Assembly: GCF_013373795.3 (NCBI RefSeq) | Contig: NZ_CP088022.1 | Span: 3,224,001 to 3,288,000, forward strand | From: Bradyrhizobium quebecense | Lineage (GTDB): Bacteria > Pseudomonadota > Alphaproteobacteria > Rhizobiales > Xanthobacteraceae | Direction of reading: 5' to 3' | DNA: 64,000 nucleotides | Shown: one piece after another, positions 53,418 to 63,530 of the stretch | How positions within the stretch are numbered: the first letter of the stretch is position 1 | Layout of the letters: each line of letters begins with the position of its first letter | The notes under the pieces: model-generated | What the model was told of the DNA's origin: nothing | Database searches by the model: none | Seen by the model: only the letters and a program-made list of their open reading frames with translations | Position numbers and translations under genes: made by a program

Positions 53418-54214
53418 TCCCCTTTTTGTTGTTGGCCGCCCTCCCCCGAGCGCGGCCCCCGTCCACTGTTAAGCTACCCTGTCATTCCCGGGCTGATCCT
53501 TTGGATCACCGCGCGCCGTTTGCCGGCTTGTTGGGATGATCATGGCCCATCAAATTTGAAGAGCGGTTTAAGTATCGCGATGAACGGGATGTAAATCGGC
53601 CCGCCCGGAGCGCTCCCCGGAATCGCAGAAGTGCCTGTGCCGCAGGCATTTCCGTGCATTCGTGAACGCCGGTTTACCCTGGTGTTTCGGACAACGATAA
53701 CCATGGCGGGCAATGGCCGCGGGCACCGGCCGGTCCCGGCCGCCGGCGCATGTGATCAATCGATGAGTTGACGGCGCGCTGGCAGGCCTGGCGGACGGTC
53801 CACGGAGCCGCGGTACGGTCGCGCGCGCAAAGGTACGCGAGGCCGTGAGGCCCGACGTCGATCCAGAAAATGGGATGTGGAAAGTGGCTGCCGGGCGCGG
53901 ACTGCGCGGGCCGCCGGAACGAGGGGGTCGGCGAACACGTCAGGACCAGATTTCAGCTCGGCATTGTCGCCGGTGAAATTGCGGAACCAAGCGGGCTCCG
54001 CACCGAACGAAGAAATCTCTGTTTCTTCTGCCGGACCGCTTTTGGGAGGGTTGCCCTCTCCGAAATTCGATCCAGCCGTTTGACCTGATGTCTCGCCGAC
54101 ACCCTCTTTCGTCAGCCAGAGCCTTGGGGTGGGAGGTGCCTCTCAGCAGTCCGTCCGCTGGCTCTCGCGACGTGCCGGCATCAAGCCGCCGGCAATCCTC
54201 TCAAGGCGAGAGGC
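53418..54214. other. Non-coding stretch with one copy of a palindromic element
   Basis: About 800 bases with no supported gene. Open frames on both strands lack recognisable features. The only ordered structure I can support is the 25-base palindrome at 53628-53652. The region is the upstream side of the SEL1-like gene and the downstream side of the lysine-rich gene. Confidence 0.45.
53628..53652. repeat. Palindromic element, copy 1
   Basis: Two 10-base arms around a five-base spacer (GAAGTGCCTG, TGCCG, CAGGCATTTC), matching copy 2 at 54534-54558 at 20 of 25 positions. It lies about 210 bases upstream of the SEL1-like gene start, on the same side as copy 2 relative to its gene. Confidence 0.65.
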
Positions 54215-54304
54215 TTACTTCTTCTTGGCGACCTTGCGGGTCTTCTTCGCAGTCTTCTTCACTGCGCTCTTCGCCTTCTTCGCCTTCTTTGCCTTCTTAG
54301 CCAT
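54215..54304 (-). CDS. Lysine-rich histone H1-like mini-protein, 29 aa
   Basis: The 29 codons read MAKKAKKAKKAKSAV and then KKTAKKTRKVAKKK, about half Lys with Ala and a few Thr, Ser, Val and Arg residues, like the tail of histone H1-type bacterial proteins. The start has a GGAGGGCAAC ribosome site and the stop is TAA. It could bind DNA, RNA or polyphosphate, but none of this is shown. The upstream region carries copy 2 of the palindromic element. Confidence 0.7.
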   Translation of the reverse strand: MAKKAKKAKKAKSAVKKTAKKTRKVAKKK

Positions 54305-54900
54305 GTTGCCCTCCAGTATGTGAGATGGCTCTCGCTGCGTGCACTCGGGAATCGATATGCACTACTTCCCGAATACACCAACAGACCGAAAAAAACAGTG
54401 TCCCGCTTAAGGAAGTGTTGACGCAGCGGTGGCAGTGCGCACAGCGCGCGGCGCCGATCAAATCGGCATTGCATTCACGCGACGATACAAGAAATGCAGC
54501 AACGGCCGACATCGGCATTTGTCAACGTTGCAGGAAACGCCTGTATTGCAGGCATTTCTTGAATTCGCATTCGAACGATCGACGCGCGATCGTCATTGCG
54601 TTGAGTCGCAAGCTGTGACGAAAAGCGGCGCGTCGCGAACGCCGAGTCGTAATTTTTGGCAACGAAAAAATTTTCGTGGGTAAGACCGCTTTTGCCTCGT
54701 TTGAGGTCACCGGGACCGGATTCGCGAACGAATCGCAGCTTCGCCGATTCGGCGCGGAAGGCGTCAGCGCGACCGTCGAGGGAGGGTGTGAGGCAAGATC
54801 ACGCCGCGTTCACGCGCGCGCGACGACGCCGATGGCGACGGTCGCGAGAGCATGATCCGACTGGATCATGCGCCAAGGACAACATCATTGTCCTGTTCGT
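54305..54900. other. Upstream region of the lysine-rich gene, no further gene
   Basis: No protein gene supported. It contains copy 2 of the palindromic element and, near 54848-54869, a perfect hairpin GCATGATCC/GGATCATGC without a T-run just past the gatB stop. The AT-rich part near 54640-54680 may hold the promoter for the lysine-rich gene. Confidence 0.4.
54534..54558. repeat. Palindromic element, copy 2
   Basis: Arms GAAACGCCTG and CAGGCATTTC around TATTG. It lies about 230 bases upstream of the lysine-rich mini-protein start. The arms are kept complementary apart from one position, although the two copies differ at five positions. Confidence 0.65.
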
Positions 54901-56388
54901 TTAGACGCCGAGCTTGGACTTCAAGAGCTCGTTGACCGCCTTCGGGTTCGCCTTGCCGCCCGACGACTTCATTACCTGACCGACGAACCATTGAAGGGCT
55001 GCGGGCTTCGCCTTCGCCTGCTCGACCTTGTCGGGATTGGCCGCGATGATGTCTTCGACCACCTTTTCGATCGCGCCGAGGTCGGTGACCTGCTTCATGC
55101 CGCGCGCCTCAACGAGCGCGCGCGGTTCGCCACCCTCCCGCCAGACGATCTCAAACAAGTCCTTGGCGATCTTGCCGGAAATCGCTCCCTCGCCGATCAG
55201 ATCGACGATCGCGGCGAGTTGCTCCGCCGACACCGGCGAGGCTGCGATCGCGACGCCTTCCTTGTTGAGACGGCCGAACAGCTCGTTGATCACCCAGTTG
55301 GCGGCAAGCTTGCCGTCGCGCGCCTTGTCGGCGAGACGAGCGAGCACCGCCTCGTAGAACTCCGCGCTCTCGCGCTCGGCGACCAGCACGCTCGCATCAT
55401 AGGGCGACAGGCCGAAGCCCGTAATAAAACGGGACTTCTTCTCGTCCGGCAGTTCCGGCAGCTGCGCCTTGAGTTCGTCGACGAAGGCCTGGCTGAATTC
55501 GAGCGGCAGCAGATCGGGATCGGGGAAGTAACGGTAGTCGTGCGCCTCTTCCTTGGAGCGCATCGAACGCGTCTCGCCCTTGTTCGGGTCGAACAGCCGG
55601 GTTTCCTGGTCGATCGAGCCGCCGTCCTCGATGATCTCGATCTGGCGCCGCGCCTCGTACTCGATCGCCTGGCCGATGAAGTTGATCGAGTTCATGTTCT
55701 TGATTTCGCAGCGGGTGCCGTACGCGGTCTCGCCGTAACGGCGCACCGAGACGTTGACGTCGGCGCGCAGGCTGCCCTTCTCCATGTCGCCGTCGCAGGT
55801 GCCGAGGTAGCGCAGGATCGAGCGCAGCTTGGTGACGTAGGCCTTGGCCTGCTCGGCATCGCGGATGTCGGGCTTGGAGACGATCTCCATCAGCGCGACC
55901 CCGCAGCGGTTGAGGTCGACATAGGACATCGTCGGCGACTGATCGTGCAGCAACTTGCCGGCGTCCTGTTCCAGATGCAGCCGCTCGATCCCGATCGTGA
56001 CGCTGCGGCCGCCATCGAGCTCGAGCACCACCTCGCCCTCGCCGACGATCGGCGACTTGTACTGGCTGATCTGGTAGCCCTGCGGCGAGTCCGGATAGAA
56101 ATAGTTCTTGCGGTCGAACACCGAGCGCAGGTTGACCTGCGCATTCAGCCCGAGACCGGTGCGCACCGCCTGGCGGACGCACTCCTCGTTGATCACGGGC
56201 AGCATGCCCGGCATCGCGGCATCGACCAGCGAGACGTGGGAGTTGGGCTCGCCGCCGAACGCGGTCGACGCGCCGGAGAACAGCTTCGCGTTCGAGGTGA
56301 CCTGGGCATGGACCTCCATGCCGATCACGACCTCCCAATCGCCGGTGGCGCTCTTGATTAGCTTGTGAGGGGCAGCAGATGCGGTCAT
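54901..56388 (-). CDS. gatB: Asp-tRNA(Asn)/Glu-tRNA(Gln) amidotransferase subunit B
   Basis: A 495-residue subunit of the GatCAB complex, which converts Glu-tRNA(Gln) and Asp-tRNA(Asn) to the amide forms. GatB phosphorylates the tRNA-bound acid. The N-terminal part has [20 protein letters not shown] and [14 protein letters not shown]; the middle has [15 protein letters not shown] and [19 protein letters not shown]; the C-terminal helical tail-domain ends [15 protein letters not shown]. The Met at 56388 ([10 protein letters not shown]) begins the conserved region; an upstream start at 56457 is less likely. gatA and gatC lie nearby on the same strand. Confidence 0.96.
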   Translation of the reverse strand: MTASAAPHKLIKSATGDWEVVIGMEVHAQVTSNAKLFSGASTAFGGEPNSHVSLVDAAMPGMLPVINEECVRQAVRTGLGLNAQVNLRSVFDRKNYFYPDSPQGYQISQYKSPIVGEGEVVLELDGGRSVTIGIERLHLEQDAGKLLHDQSPTMSYVDLNRCGVALMEIVSKPDIRDAEQAKAYVTKLRSILRYLGTCDGDMEKGSLRADVNVSVRRYGETAYGTRCEIKNMNSINFIGQAIEYEARRQIEIIEDGGSIDQETRLFDPNKGETRSMRSKEEAHDYRYFPDPDLLPLEFSQAFVDELKAQLPELPDEKKSRFITGFGLSPYDASVLVAERESAEFYEAVLARLADKARDGKLAANWVINELFGRLNKEGVAIAASPVSAEQLAAIVDLIGEGAISGKIAKDLFEIVWREGGEPRALVEARGMKQVTDLGAIEKVVEDIIAANPDKVEQAKAKPAALQWFVGQVMKSSGGKANPKAVNELLKSKLGV

Positions 56389-56506
56389 GGATCTCGGTTT
56401 CCGGACAAGTGATATCTGGGATCGATTGGGCTTCGCGCAACCGATCGCGCCAGTCAAGCCGCCTTGCAGTCCCCTTGCAGCCCGTACCGGCGCATCGGGG
56501 CGGAGA

Positions 56507-57904
56507 TCAGAGACCGCGCCGGAACTGCTGGTAGGCCTTGCTCGAGCGCAGCGCGTCCGCGCCGCCGGTGATCAGCTGGTCGACCTGCTCCGGCGGCAGC
56601 GAAAGCCGCGTCGGGATGGCGTTCAGGATGCCGGCGCGCTCCGGTCCGAACCGGTCGAAGCCGAGCCGCTCGACATAGATCGCGACGTCGCCGCACTTCC
56701 AGCCGGCGCCGACGCCGAGCCTGGCGCGATCCGCCGCCGACAGGCCGCAGCGCCAGTGCTTCAACTTGCCGGACCAGTCGTTGGCGAGCGACGTGAAGGC
56801 GGCGTAGCTCGAGCGCACGCTGGCATCGATCGCGGTGTCGGCGGCCGCGGACACCAGCTCGACACCACTCGGCCCTTCGAGCGTCTGCACGAAATCGCCG
56901 GAGATGCCGCGGCCGGCATCGACCACCAGGAACAAGATGCGCCTGAGCTTGGCCGCCTGCCGTTCGCTCAGCGGCTCGTAGGGACGTTGCGCGGCAAGCA
57001 GGCCGATGCTCAGCCCCGACAAGCCGTAATTGTCGACGAGGCCGCCATCGAGCAGCTTGACGTAGCGCATCGAGCCGCCGCGGTAACGCGCCTGGGCCTC
57101 GGCATAGGAGCGCAGCAGCGGCTGCGCGTTCGGATCGTTGCGCACCCGATCGAGCCAGGACGGCAGCGGCGCAGCGCAGCCACCGGGATAGGTTTGCAGC
57201 ACGATCGGGGCGAAGGCCAACGGCACCGCGGCGGACGCCGCCACCGCTTCGGCGACACGATAGGAGCGGATGTCGCTGCACAGCGCATCGAACGACGTCT
57301 TGCCGAACACGAACGGCGTGCGGTTGTAGATGTCGGACGCGTTGATCCACACCCGCGGCCGGCGGTCGTCCGGCAATGCCTCGAACCGCGCGCCGTCGAA
57401 CAGGTTTTGATCGAGCCAGTCGGTGAACTGGCTGTCGTTGACGCCGCCGCCCAGCGCGCGCCCGATATTGCCGAGCGAGATCCTGGTCTTCAGTCCCTCC
57501 TCGGCATTGCGCAGCAGGAAACGTTCGCGGAAATCGTCGAGCGCCGCACGCCGCTTCAATCCGAAATAGGCCGCGGTGACCGATCCGCCGGAGACGCCGG
57601 AGACGAAGTCGACACGGTCGAGCAGCGTCTTGGTGCCGGCGGCGCTGGAGCGCACACGGTCGAGCTCCTCCAGCACGCCGAACGAAAACGCCGCCGCGCG
57701 CGTGCCGCCGCCGGAGAACGACAGCGCAAGCAGCAGATCGTCTTCATAAGCCGGAATATCGCTGACACCGTTGGTGTCGGCAGCCGCGTTGCCGAGCGGC
57801 ACATTGCCCGGGAGATTGTAGACGGTTGCGCAGCCGGCCAGGCCCACCGCGACCGCAGCCACCAGCAACGCTGACAGCCATCCCCCTATGCCCGACCCAC
57901 GCAC
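56507..57904 (-). CDS. Patatin-like phospholipase lipoprotein
   Basis: A 465-residue protein with a lipoprotein signal (VAVGLAGC, Cys25). The patatin domain has the oxyanion motif [13 protein letters not shown], the nucleophile Ser in [14 protein letters not shown] (GxSxG), and the Asp in [14 protein letters not shown] (DGG). These residues make a Ser-Asp dyad that should cleave acyl chains from phospholipids or similar esters. The C-terminal half is variable. It is anchored in the envelope and lies between gatB and the gatA side genes, with no clear functional link. Confidence 0.88.
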   Translation of the reverse strand: MRGSGIGGWLSALLVAAVAVGLAGCATVYNLPGNVPLGNAAADTNGVSDIPAYEDDLLLALSFSGGGTRAAAFSFGVLEELDRVRSSAAGTKTLLDRVDFVSGVSGGSVTAAYFGLKRRAALDDFRERFLLRNAEEGLKTRISLGNIGRALGGGVNDSQFTDWLDQNLFDGARFEALPDDRRPRVWINASDIYNRTPFVFGKTSFDALCSDIRSYRVAEAVAASAAVPLAFAPIVLQTYPGGCAAPLPSWLDRVRNDPNAQPLLRSYAEAQARYRGGSMRYVKLLDGGLVDNYGLSGLSIGLLAAQRPYEPLSERQAAKLRRILFLVVDAGRGISGDFVQTLEGPSGVELVSAAADTAIDASVRSSYAAFTSLANDWSGKLKHWRCGLSAADRARLGVGAGWKCGDVAIYVERLGFDRFGPERAGILNAIPTRLSLPPEQVDQLITGGADALRSSKAYQQFRRGL

Positions 57905-58044
57905 GAATACTCTCTTTGCCGCTGGCCCCCGCCCGGTTCCACCAGCCTATCACGGCCAATCTGGGCGGCGGCATGGCGGCCGAAACAGGGTTAATGCTCG
58001 CGGTGCCAAGACACCGCACAAGACACCGACCTGGCACCGGTATT

Positions 58045-58326
58045 TCAGACCAAGAGCGCGGAGACGATCCGCTCCCACTCAGCCTCAACAGTATCGCTCG
58101 CGACGGGTTGGCCGGCCCGGCGATACCAGTAGCCGGCATTGCCGAGATCGCCCTCGACGCGATGCAGATAGGCATGCACCCAGGCCGAATAGGCGTCGCT
58201 CTCGTCCTGCACGATCTTGTGCGCCTGATCCCAATCGCCCTTCCTCGCCCACCACAACGCCGCGAGCGGCGGCGACAGCGCCGCATCAGGCGCGGCGTTA
58301 GCGAGACTGGCGCGGAAATCCACCAT
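58045..58326 (-). CDS. Small helical protein downstream of gatA, 93 aa
   Basis: A 93-residue, Ala- and Trp-rich helical protein (LAALWWARKGDWDQAHKIVQ, YSAWVHAYLHRVEGDLGNAG, YWYRRAGQPVAS). The WxYRRAG segment and helix pattern resemble one or two TPR-type units. It begins three bases after the gatA stop, so it is coupled to gatA. Function unknown, but the position after gatA seems conserved in relatives. Confidence 0.7.
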   Translation of the reverse strand: MVDFRASLANAAPDAALSPPLAALWWARKGDWDQAHKIVQDESDAYSAWVHAYLHRVEGDLGNAGYWYRRAGQPVASDTVEAEWERIVSALLV

Positions 58327-58329
58327 CGC

Positions 58330-59805
58330 TCACCACCATTTTGGCGCCGGGAAGCGGCCGGCCGCCTGCTCGATCACCTCGCCGAGCGAGAACAATGTCT
58401 CCTCGTCGAACGGACGGCCGATCAGTTGCAGGCCGAGCGGCAGCCCTTGCGTGTCCTTGCCCGCGGGCACGGCGATGCCCGGCAGGCCCGCCATGTTCAC
58501 GGTCACCGTGAAGATGTCGTTGAGATACATCTCGACCGGATCGGCGCCGCCCTTCTCGCCGATGCCGAACGCCGCCGACGGCGTCGCCGGCGTCAGGATC
58601 GCATGCACGCCCTTGGCGAAGCAGTCCTCAAAGTCCTTCTTGATCAGCGTCCGCACCTTCTGCGCACGCAGATAATAGGCATCGTAGTAACCGGCCGAGA
58701 GCACATAGGTGCCGATCAGCACGCGGCGACGCACCTCGTCGCCAAAGCCGTCGGCGCGGGAGTTCTCGTACATCTCGATGATGTTCTTGGCCGGCTCGCG
58801 CAGCCCGTAGCGTACGCCGTCATAGCGCGCGAGGTTCGACGAGGCCTCCGCCGGTGCCACGATGTAATAGGCCGGCAGCGCGTATTTGGTGTGCGGCAGT
58901 GACACCTCGACGAGCTCGGCGCCCGCCGCCTCCAGCCACTGCGCGCCCTCGCTCCAGAGCTTCTCGATCTCGGCCGGCATGCCGTCGAGGCGATACTCCT
59001 TGGGGATGCCGATCTTCATGCCCTTCACGGACTTGCCGATCGCTGCCTCGTAGTTGGGCACGGCGATGTCGACCGACGTGGTGTCCTTGGGATCATGCCC
59101 CGCCATCGAACGCATCAGGATCGCGGCGTCGCGCGTCGTGCGCGCGATCGGGCCGGCTTGGTCGAGCGAGGATGCAAACGCCACGATGCCCCAGCGCGAG
59201 CAGCGGCCGTAGGTCGGCTTGATGCCGACGGTCGCGGTGAACGCGGCGGGCTGGCGGATCGAGCCGCCGGTGTCGGTCGCGGTCGCACCCATGCAGAGCA
59301 GTGCCGCCACGGCCGACGCCGAGCCGCCGGACGAGCCGCCCGGCACCAGCGTGGTGTTGGAGCCTTTGCGCCGCCACGGGTTGGTGACCGGGCCGAAGCA
59401 CGAGGTCTCGTTCGACGAGCCCATCGCGAACTCGTCATTGTTGAGCTTGCCGAGCAGCACCGCGCCGTCGCGCCAGAGCTGCGAGGTCACCGTCGACTCG
59501 TAGGGCGGAATGAAATTGCCGAGGATCTTCGAGCACGCGGTGGTTCGGATATCGCGGGTCGCGAACAGGTCCTTGATGCCGAGCGGAATGCCGGCCAGCG
59601 GCCCGCCCTCGCCCTTTGCAATTTTCTCGTCGGCCGCCCTGGCCATCTCGCGGGCGCGGTCCGGCGTCTCGAGCACATAGGCATTGAGCACGCGCGCGGC
59701 CTCGATGGCGGCAAGATGCGCGTCAGTCAGTTCGCGGGCGGTGAAAGACTTGCTCGCCAGGCCCTCGCGGGCGTCGGCGATCGTCAGCGATGTCAAATCG
59801 GTCAT
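58330..59805 (-). CDS. gatA: Asp-tRNA(Asn)/Glu-tRNA(Gln) amidotransferase subunit A
   Basis: A 491-residue amidase-signature enzyme that releases ammonia from glutamine and feeds it to GatB. The catalytic triad is K78 ([10 protein letters not shown]), Ser in [14 protein letters not shown] and Ser in [11 protein letters not shown] (about S158 and S182). The start overlaps the stop of the 82-residue upstream gene by four bases (ATGA). Gene order gatC, small gene, gatA, small gene on the minus strand indicates one operon. The length is normal. Confidence 0.97.
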   Translation of the reverse strand: MTDLTSLTIADAREGLASKSFTARELTDAHLAAIEAARVLNAYVLETPDRAREMARAADEKIAKGEGGPLAGIPLGIKDLFATRDIRTTACSKILGNFIPPYESTVTSQLWRDGAVLLGKLNNDEFAMGSSNETSCFGPVTNPWRRKGSNTTLVPGGSSGGSASAVAALLCMGATATDTGGSIRQPAAFTATVGIKPTYGRCSRWGIVAFASSLDQAGPIARTTRDAAILMRSMAGHDPKDTTSVDIAVPNYEAAIGKSVKGMKIGIPKEYRLDGMPAEIEKLWSEGAQWLEAAGAELVEVSLPHTKYALPAYYIVAPAEASSNLARYDGVRYGLREPAKNIIEMYENSRADGFGDEVRRRVLIGTYVLSAGYYDAYYLRAQKVRTLIKKDFEDCFAKGVHAILTPATPSAAFGIGEKGGADPVEMYLNDIFTVTVNMAGLPGIAVPAGKDTQGLPLGLQLIGRPFDEETLFSLGEVIEQAAGRFPAPKWW

Positions 59806-60050
59806 TTATTGATCGGGCTGCAGAAGAACGGAGACAGGGTCTTGTCGTTGGCGGGGTCGTCCTGCCGGGGGCTCATATTTCTCTGGGCATTTTCCCTGGC
59901 GCGGGCGGCATCGAGCCCCTCGAGATGGTCGAGCACCGCGTCCATCGCCGCATTGGGGTCGGCGACCTTCCCCTTGCGCTCCATCGCATCGAGGAAGTCC
60001 ATATAGGCCTTGTAGGCCTTCTCATCGTCGCAGAGCAGACACATCGCCAT
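59802..60050 (-). CDS. Small protein between gatC and gatA, 82 aa
   Basis: An 82-residue protein beginning [20 protein letters not shown], with a CxxC pair (CLLC) and then a helical, charged segment ([20 protein letters not shown]) and a disordered C-terminus ending FFCSPINK. The stop overlaps the gatA ATG by four bases, and the start lies 17 bases after the gatC stop, so it is coupled within the amidotransferase operon. The CxxC and a third Cys could bind zinc. I do not recognise the family. Confidence 0.75.
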   Translation of the reverse strand: MAMCLLCDDEKAYKAYMDFLDAMERKGKVADPNAAMDAVLDHLEGLDAARARENAQRNMSPRQDDPANDKTLSPFFCSPINK

Positions 60051-60067
60051 CGTCCCAGAACAGAGAA

Positions 60068-60355
60068 CTACTCGACCACCTTCGGCACCAGGAAGAAGTG
60101 GTTGGTCGTATCGGGCGCATTGCGGACGATGTCGTCGGCAATCTCGCCGTCATTGACCACGTCGGCGCGCTTCTTCATCTCCATCGGCGTCACCGAGGTC
60201 ATCGGCTCGACGCCGTCGATATTCACCTCCGACAGCTGCTCGACAAAGGCCAGCATCGCGTTCAGCTCGCCCTGGAGATGGGGAACTTCCGCGTCGCTGA
60301 CCGCAATCCGCGCCAGATGCGCGATGCGGCGGACGGTTGTGGCGTCGACGGACAT
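60068..60355 (-). CDS. gatC: Asp-tRNA(Asn)/Glu-tRNA(Gln) amidotransferase subunit C
   Basis: A 95-residue subunit that holds GatA and GatB together. The signature is [20 protein letters not shown] near the N-terminus and [18 protein letters not shown] in the middle, then [19 protein letters not shown] at the C-terminus. It is the first gene of the gatC-gatA unit. The start at 60355 is the conserved Met; the longer frame from 60853 is not real. Confidence 0.95.
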   Translation of the reverse strand: MSVDATTVRRIAHLARIAVSDAEVPHLQGELNAMLAFVEQLSEVNIDGVEPMTSVTPMEMKKRADVVNDGEIADDIVRNAPDTTNHFFLVPKVVE

Positions 60356-60595
60356 TATATGGGGCCTCGGGGCTGAAAGGTCAGCCCGCCGTATAGCAGA
60401 GGCCGGTTTTGCGCCGCAACCGCGCGAATCCCTCAGCCCCGGGGCTTCGGCACCTGCCGGGCACCCGGGCGAGACATTCTGGCGCGCATTCGGGCCGCAA
60501 AAGCCTGCGACGAAACCACTTTGCGGCTGCCACGAAGTGGTGGCGAAACATTCAGGGCGCCTACTCCCTCCAAATAGAAAAGTTCGGAGTGCGTC

Positions 60596-60703
60596 ATGCA
60601 AACGCTGGAAAGCCGCCCCCGATCGGAGGGCTGGGATCCCGCCCTGTGGTCGATCGGCACGGTGCTGGGGATCGCGATCCTTTACGTGGCCTGTCTGGTC
60701 TGA
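60596..60703 (+). CDS. Small single-pass membrane protein, 35 aa
   Basis: A 35-residue protein ([19 protein letters not shown] then a helix [16 protein letters not shown]). A GGAG site precedes the ATG at good spacing. It lies 12 bases upstream of another small gene on the same strand. Short proteins of this type, with a polar N-terminus and one helix, are common in this lineage; function unknown. Confidence 0.55.
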   Translation: MQTLESRPRSEGWDPALWSIGTVLGIAILYVACLV

Positions 60704-60715
60704 GCGAGGCGAACG

Positions 60716-60892
60716 ATGGCCATGTCCCAGGCAAAAGCTCTGCAGGAAAAGGCCGAGATGTTCGAGCGCCGCGCCGAAAGCGCCGCGGATCCGATCTCCC
60801 GGCAACATTACAAGGAAATGGCCGCGCATTATCGCAGGCTCGCGACCGAGCACCTGGAGATCAACCAGAGCGAGCCCGCGCGTCAGGCCTGA
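60716..60892 (+). CDS. Small helical protein, 58 aa
   Basis: A 58-residue charged helical protein ([20 protein letters not shown], then [20 protein letters not shown]). The spacing of Ala, Leu and charged residues suggests an amphipathic helical hairpin. GAGGCGAACG lies upstream; a second Met at 60722 is possible. I recall close relatives as abundant short proteins in Bradyrhizobium. Function unknown. Confidence 0.6.
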   Translation: MAMSQAKALQEKAEMFERRAESAADPISRQHYKEMAAHYRRLATEHLEINQSEPARQA

Positions 60893-60921
60893 GACAGAGC
60901 GATCCGGCCTGCCACGGTCGG

Positions 60922-61236
60922 CTAGGCCGGCATCGGCAGCAATGGCCGAAAGAACGACCGCTCATAGCGGACGAAGCAGCGCGTCTCCCTCGCGAAGGCG
61001 ATGGCCTTCTGAACGTCCGGATCGAGCGCTGAGTCCTTGCGGTACTGTTCGTAGGCCGCAAGGCTCGGAAAGCTGAAGATCGCCAACGCGACGTCGCTTG
61101 CTCCCTCGGAAGGCAGGAAATAGCCGTGATGAGTGCCGCCAAACCGCGGCACCAGTTCCAGCCACATCGCACCATAGGCCTCGAATTCGGCGAGCTTGTC
61201 CGCGCGGACTTCGTATCGCAGATAACAGGTGATCAT
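60922..61236 (-). CDS. NIPSNAP family protein
   Basis: A 104-residue protein with the NIPSNAP/dimeric alpha-beta barrel fold: [20 protein letters not shown], then [20 protein letters not shown] and [20 protein letters not shown]. Family members may act in small-molecule or vesicle-related metabolism, but bacterial functions are mostly unknown. The Met at 61236 has GGAG nine bases upstream. It is 102 bases downstream of the first nitronate monooxygenase gene on the same strand. Confidence 0.85.
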   Translation of the reverse strand: MITCYLRYEVRADKLAEFEAYGAMWLELVPRFGGTHHGYFLPSEGASDVALAIFSFPSLAAYEQYRKDSALDPDVQKAIAFARETRCFVRYERSFFRPLLPMPA

Positions 61237-61338
61237 GCCGTGGTGCTCCTGCGCCAATTGAACTGCCGTCTCTCGATAACCGGATATCGGAGGCGGAAGT
61301 CCGGGGCATACACCGAAATTGCGCTGGCGGAGGTGAAA

Positions 61339-62415
61339 TCAGCCCGCCATCTTGCCCATCCGCGCCAGTGCGGCGCCGGCCAGCGCGCGGGTCAGCTCGG
61401 CGGCCGGCATCTCCTTGCCCATTCGCACCGCCTGCCCGGCCCAGAGGTTGGTGAAATCGACCTTGCCCTGTTTTTCGGCAGCCACCTTCAGCGGCCCGAG
61501 GGCGGTCGCCGCGTGCGGGAACGCCGGCGCGTCCGGCGAAATCGGACCGACCTCGCGCATCACGCGGTTGGCGACGCCGCGCGCCGGGCGGCCGGTCATC
61601 ACATTGGTGATCACGGTCGATTCATCGCTCGCCTGCGCCAGCGCCACGCGGCCCGCCGCGCTGACCTTGGATTCCGGGCAGCGCAGGAACGCGGTGCCGA
61701 TCTGCACAGCGGATGCGCCGAGCGCAAAGGCCGCGGCGATCCCGCGACCGTCCGCGATGCCACCGGCCGCGACGACCGGCACCTTCACCGCATCCACCAC
61801 CTGCGGCAGCAGCGAGAACGTGCCGGGCTGCTCGGCGATATCATCGGTCAGGAACATGGCGCGATGGCCGCCGGCGTCGGCGCCTTGCGCGATGACGACG
61901 TCGGCACCGTTCTCCTCGAGCCAGATCGCCTCCTTCACTGTTGTCGCCGACGACATCACGATCGCGCCCGCGGCCTTCACCCGCTGCAACAGTTTTGGCT
62001 CCGGCAGGCCGAAATGGAAGCTAACGACCTCGGGCTTCAGCTCCTCGACGACGGCGCAGAATGCCGCGTCGAATGGCGCGCGGTTCGCCGCGTTGATCGG
62101 CTCATCCGGATCGAGGCCGTGTTCGCGATAGTAGGGCCCGAGCCGCTGCCGCCATTGCGCCTCGCGCGCCGGATCGGCGTCGACTGCCTTGTGGCAGAAG
62201 AAGTTGAGGTTGACCGGCGTAGACACGCGCTGGCGGATGATGTTGACCTGCTCACGCGCCTTCTCGGCCGAGAGCATCGCACATGGCAGCGAGCCAAGCC
62301 CGCCGCCCTGCGCCACCGCGATCACTAGCTCCGCATCCATCACGCCGGCCATCGGCGCCAGCACGATCGGGAATTCGGTTTTGAAACGATCGATCAATCG
62401 ACGGTCCGGCCACAT
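61339..62415 (-). CDS. Nitronate monooxygenase (NMO) family flavoprotein, copy 1
   Basis: A 358-residue FMN-dependent TIM-barrel protein. The FMN-binding motifs are FPIVLAPMAGVMDAELVIAV near the start, IAQGADAGGHRAMFL in the middle and VVAAGGIADGRGIAAAFALG, with ASAVQIGTAFLRCPES. Members oxidise nitronates (for example propionate 3-nitronate) to carbonyl and nitrite; others reduce quinones or enoyl groups. Next to it, 18 bases apart, is a paralogue. The lysR gene upstream is divergent. Confidence 0.85.
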   Translation of the reverse strand: MWPDRRLIDRFKTEFPIVLAPMAGVMDAELVIAVAQGGGLGSLPCAMLSAEKAREQVNIIRQRVSTPVNLNFFCHKAVDADPAREAQWRQRLGPYYREHGLDPDEPINAANRAPFDAAFCAVVEELKPEVVSFHFGLPEPKLLQRVKAAGAIVMSSATTVKEAIWLEENGADVVIAQGADAGGHRAMFLTDDIAEQPGTFSLLPQVVDAVKVPVVAAGGIADGRGIAAAFALGASAVQIGTAFLRCPESKVSAAGRVALAQASDESTVITNVMTGRPARGVANRVMREVGPISPDAPAFPHAATALGPLKVAAEKQGKVDFTNLWAGQAVRMGKEMPAAELTRALAGAALARMGKMAG

Positions 62416-62433
62416 GGTCTGTCTCGCGCTTGT

Positions 62434-63414
62434 TCAGGACAAAGAGGAAAGCGAATTGCGCCGGCCCTGCAAGGTCTGCTCGGCCTCGGCGACGATACGG
62501 CCGACGATCTCGGCCGCGGGAACGATATCATGGATCAGCCCGACGGACTCGCCGGCGAACGCCGCGGCAACATCGAAATTGGCCGCGGCCCGCGCGGCGG
62601 CGTATTCCACCGCGATCTCGTCCGCGCGCTGCATCAGCTCGATCTCGCGGCCGCTCCAGCGCCGCAGATGATCGTTGGAGAGCGAGCGCGCGGTGAACGG
62701 CGCCGGCCACATCAGCTTGCGCGACCAGTCCATCACCACGCCGCGCACCGTCTCGCCGCTCTTGGCGGCGCAGATCAGCTGCTTCGCCCGCTCGGGCGCA
62801 TCGGCCTCGACGCTGGCATAGAAGCGCGTTCCCATCAGCACGCCGGATGCACCGAGCATCATCATCGCCGCGAGGCCGCGGCCGTCCGCGATGCCGCCGG
62901 CTGCGACGACGGGGACGCGCCCTGCCGCGAAATCGGCGATCGCAGGCACGATGTCGAGCGTGGTGCGCGAGGCGCCGTGACCGCCCGCCTCCGTGCCCTG
63001 CGCAATCAGGATGTCGGCGCCGCAATCGAGGGCTTGCTGCGCCATGTCCTCACTTTGCACCTGGCAGATCAGAAGCGCGCCTGCGGCCTTGATCGCGGGC
63101 GCGAACGGTGCCGGATCGCCGAATGACAGCATCACCGCGCGCGGCCGCGCCTCCAGTGCGATATCGATCAGCTCGGGCTGCCTGGCGAGGCTCCAGGTGA
63201 TGAAACCGATCCCGAACGGGCGGTGATATTTCCTGAGTACCGCCGTCTCCGCTTCGAGCCACGCCCGATCTCCATAGCCGCCACCCAGAATGCCGAGGCC
63301 GCCCGCGTCGCTCACCGCCATCACCAGCCGGCTTGCCGTGATCATCGCCATCGGCGCCAGCAGGATCGGATGCGCGATCCCCAGACGAGCCGTCAATTCG
63401 GTGCCGATCGGCAT
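62434..63414 (-). CDS. Nitronate monooxygenase (NMO) family flavoprotein, copy 2
   Basis: A 326-residue paralogue of copy 1, with the same motif order: HPILLAPMAMITASRLVMAV, LIAQGTEAGGHGA, VVAAGGIADGRGLAAMMMLG and ASGVLMGTRFYASVEAD. It ends 18 bases before copy 1 starts, so the two form a transcription unit. The catalytic His (AGGHG) is present. Two diverged copies suggest different substrates. The divergent LysR gene 116 bases away is the likely regulator. Confidence 0.87.
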   Translation of the reverse strand: MPIGTELTARLGIAHPILLAPMAMITASRLVMAVSDAGGLGILGGGYGDRAWLEAETAVLRKYHRPFGIGFITWSLARQPELIDIALEARPRAVMLSFGDPAPFAPAIKAAGALLICQVQSEDMAQQALDCGADILIAQGTEAGGHGASRTTLDIVPAIADFAAGRVPVVAAGGIADGRGLAAMMMLGASGVLMGTRFYASVEADAPERAKQLICAAKSGETVRGVVMDWSRKLMWPAPFTARSLSNDHLRRWSGREIELMQRADEIAVEYAAARAAANFDVAAAFAGESVGLIHDIVPAAEIVGRIVAEAEQTLQGRRNSLSSLS

Positions 63415-63530
63415 GCGTTGCTCCCTGTTCTGGCTTGCTGTTCTGGACTCGCAGCCTAAGCGGGCCTAACATTCTCGGAAAATGAATACTAGAGAACGCT
63501 ACGATCTCTAAAATGAAACGGTGGTCCCAG

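Noticed and set aside
53568..53759. A 63-codon minus-strand frame over palindrome copy 1
   Set aside because: The resemblance to the frame over copy 2 comes from the shared palindrome itself, and neither has a ribosome site.
54848..54869. Terminator for gatB
   Set aside because: A perfect nine-base hairpin is present but no T-run follows on either strand, so it is not called as a terminator.
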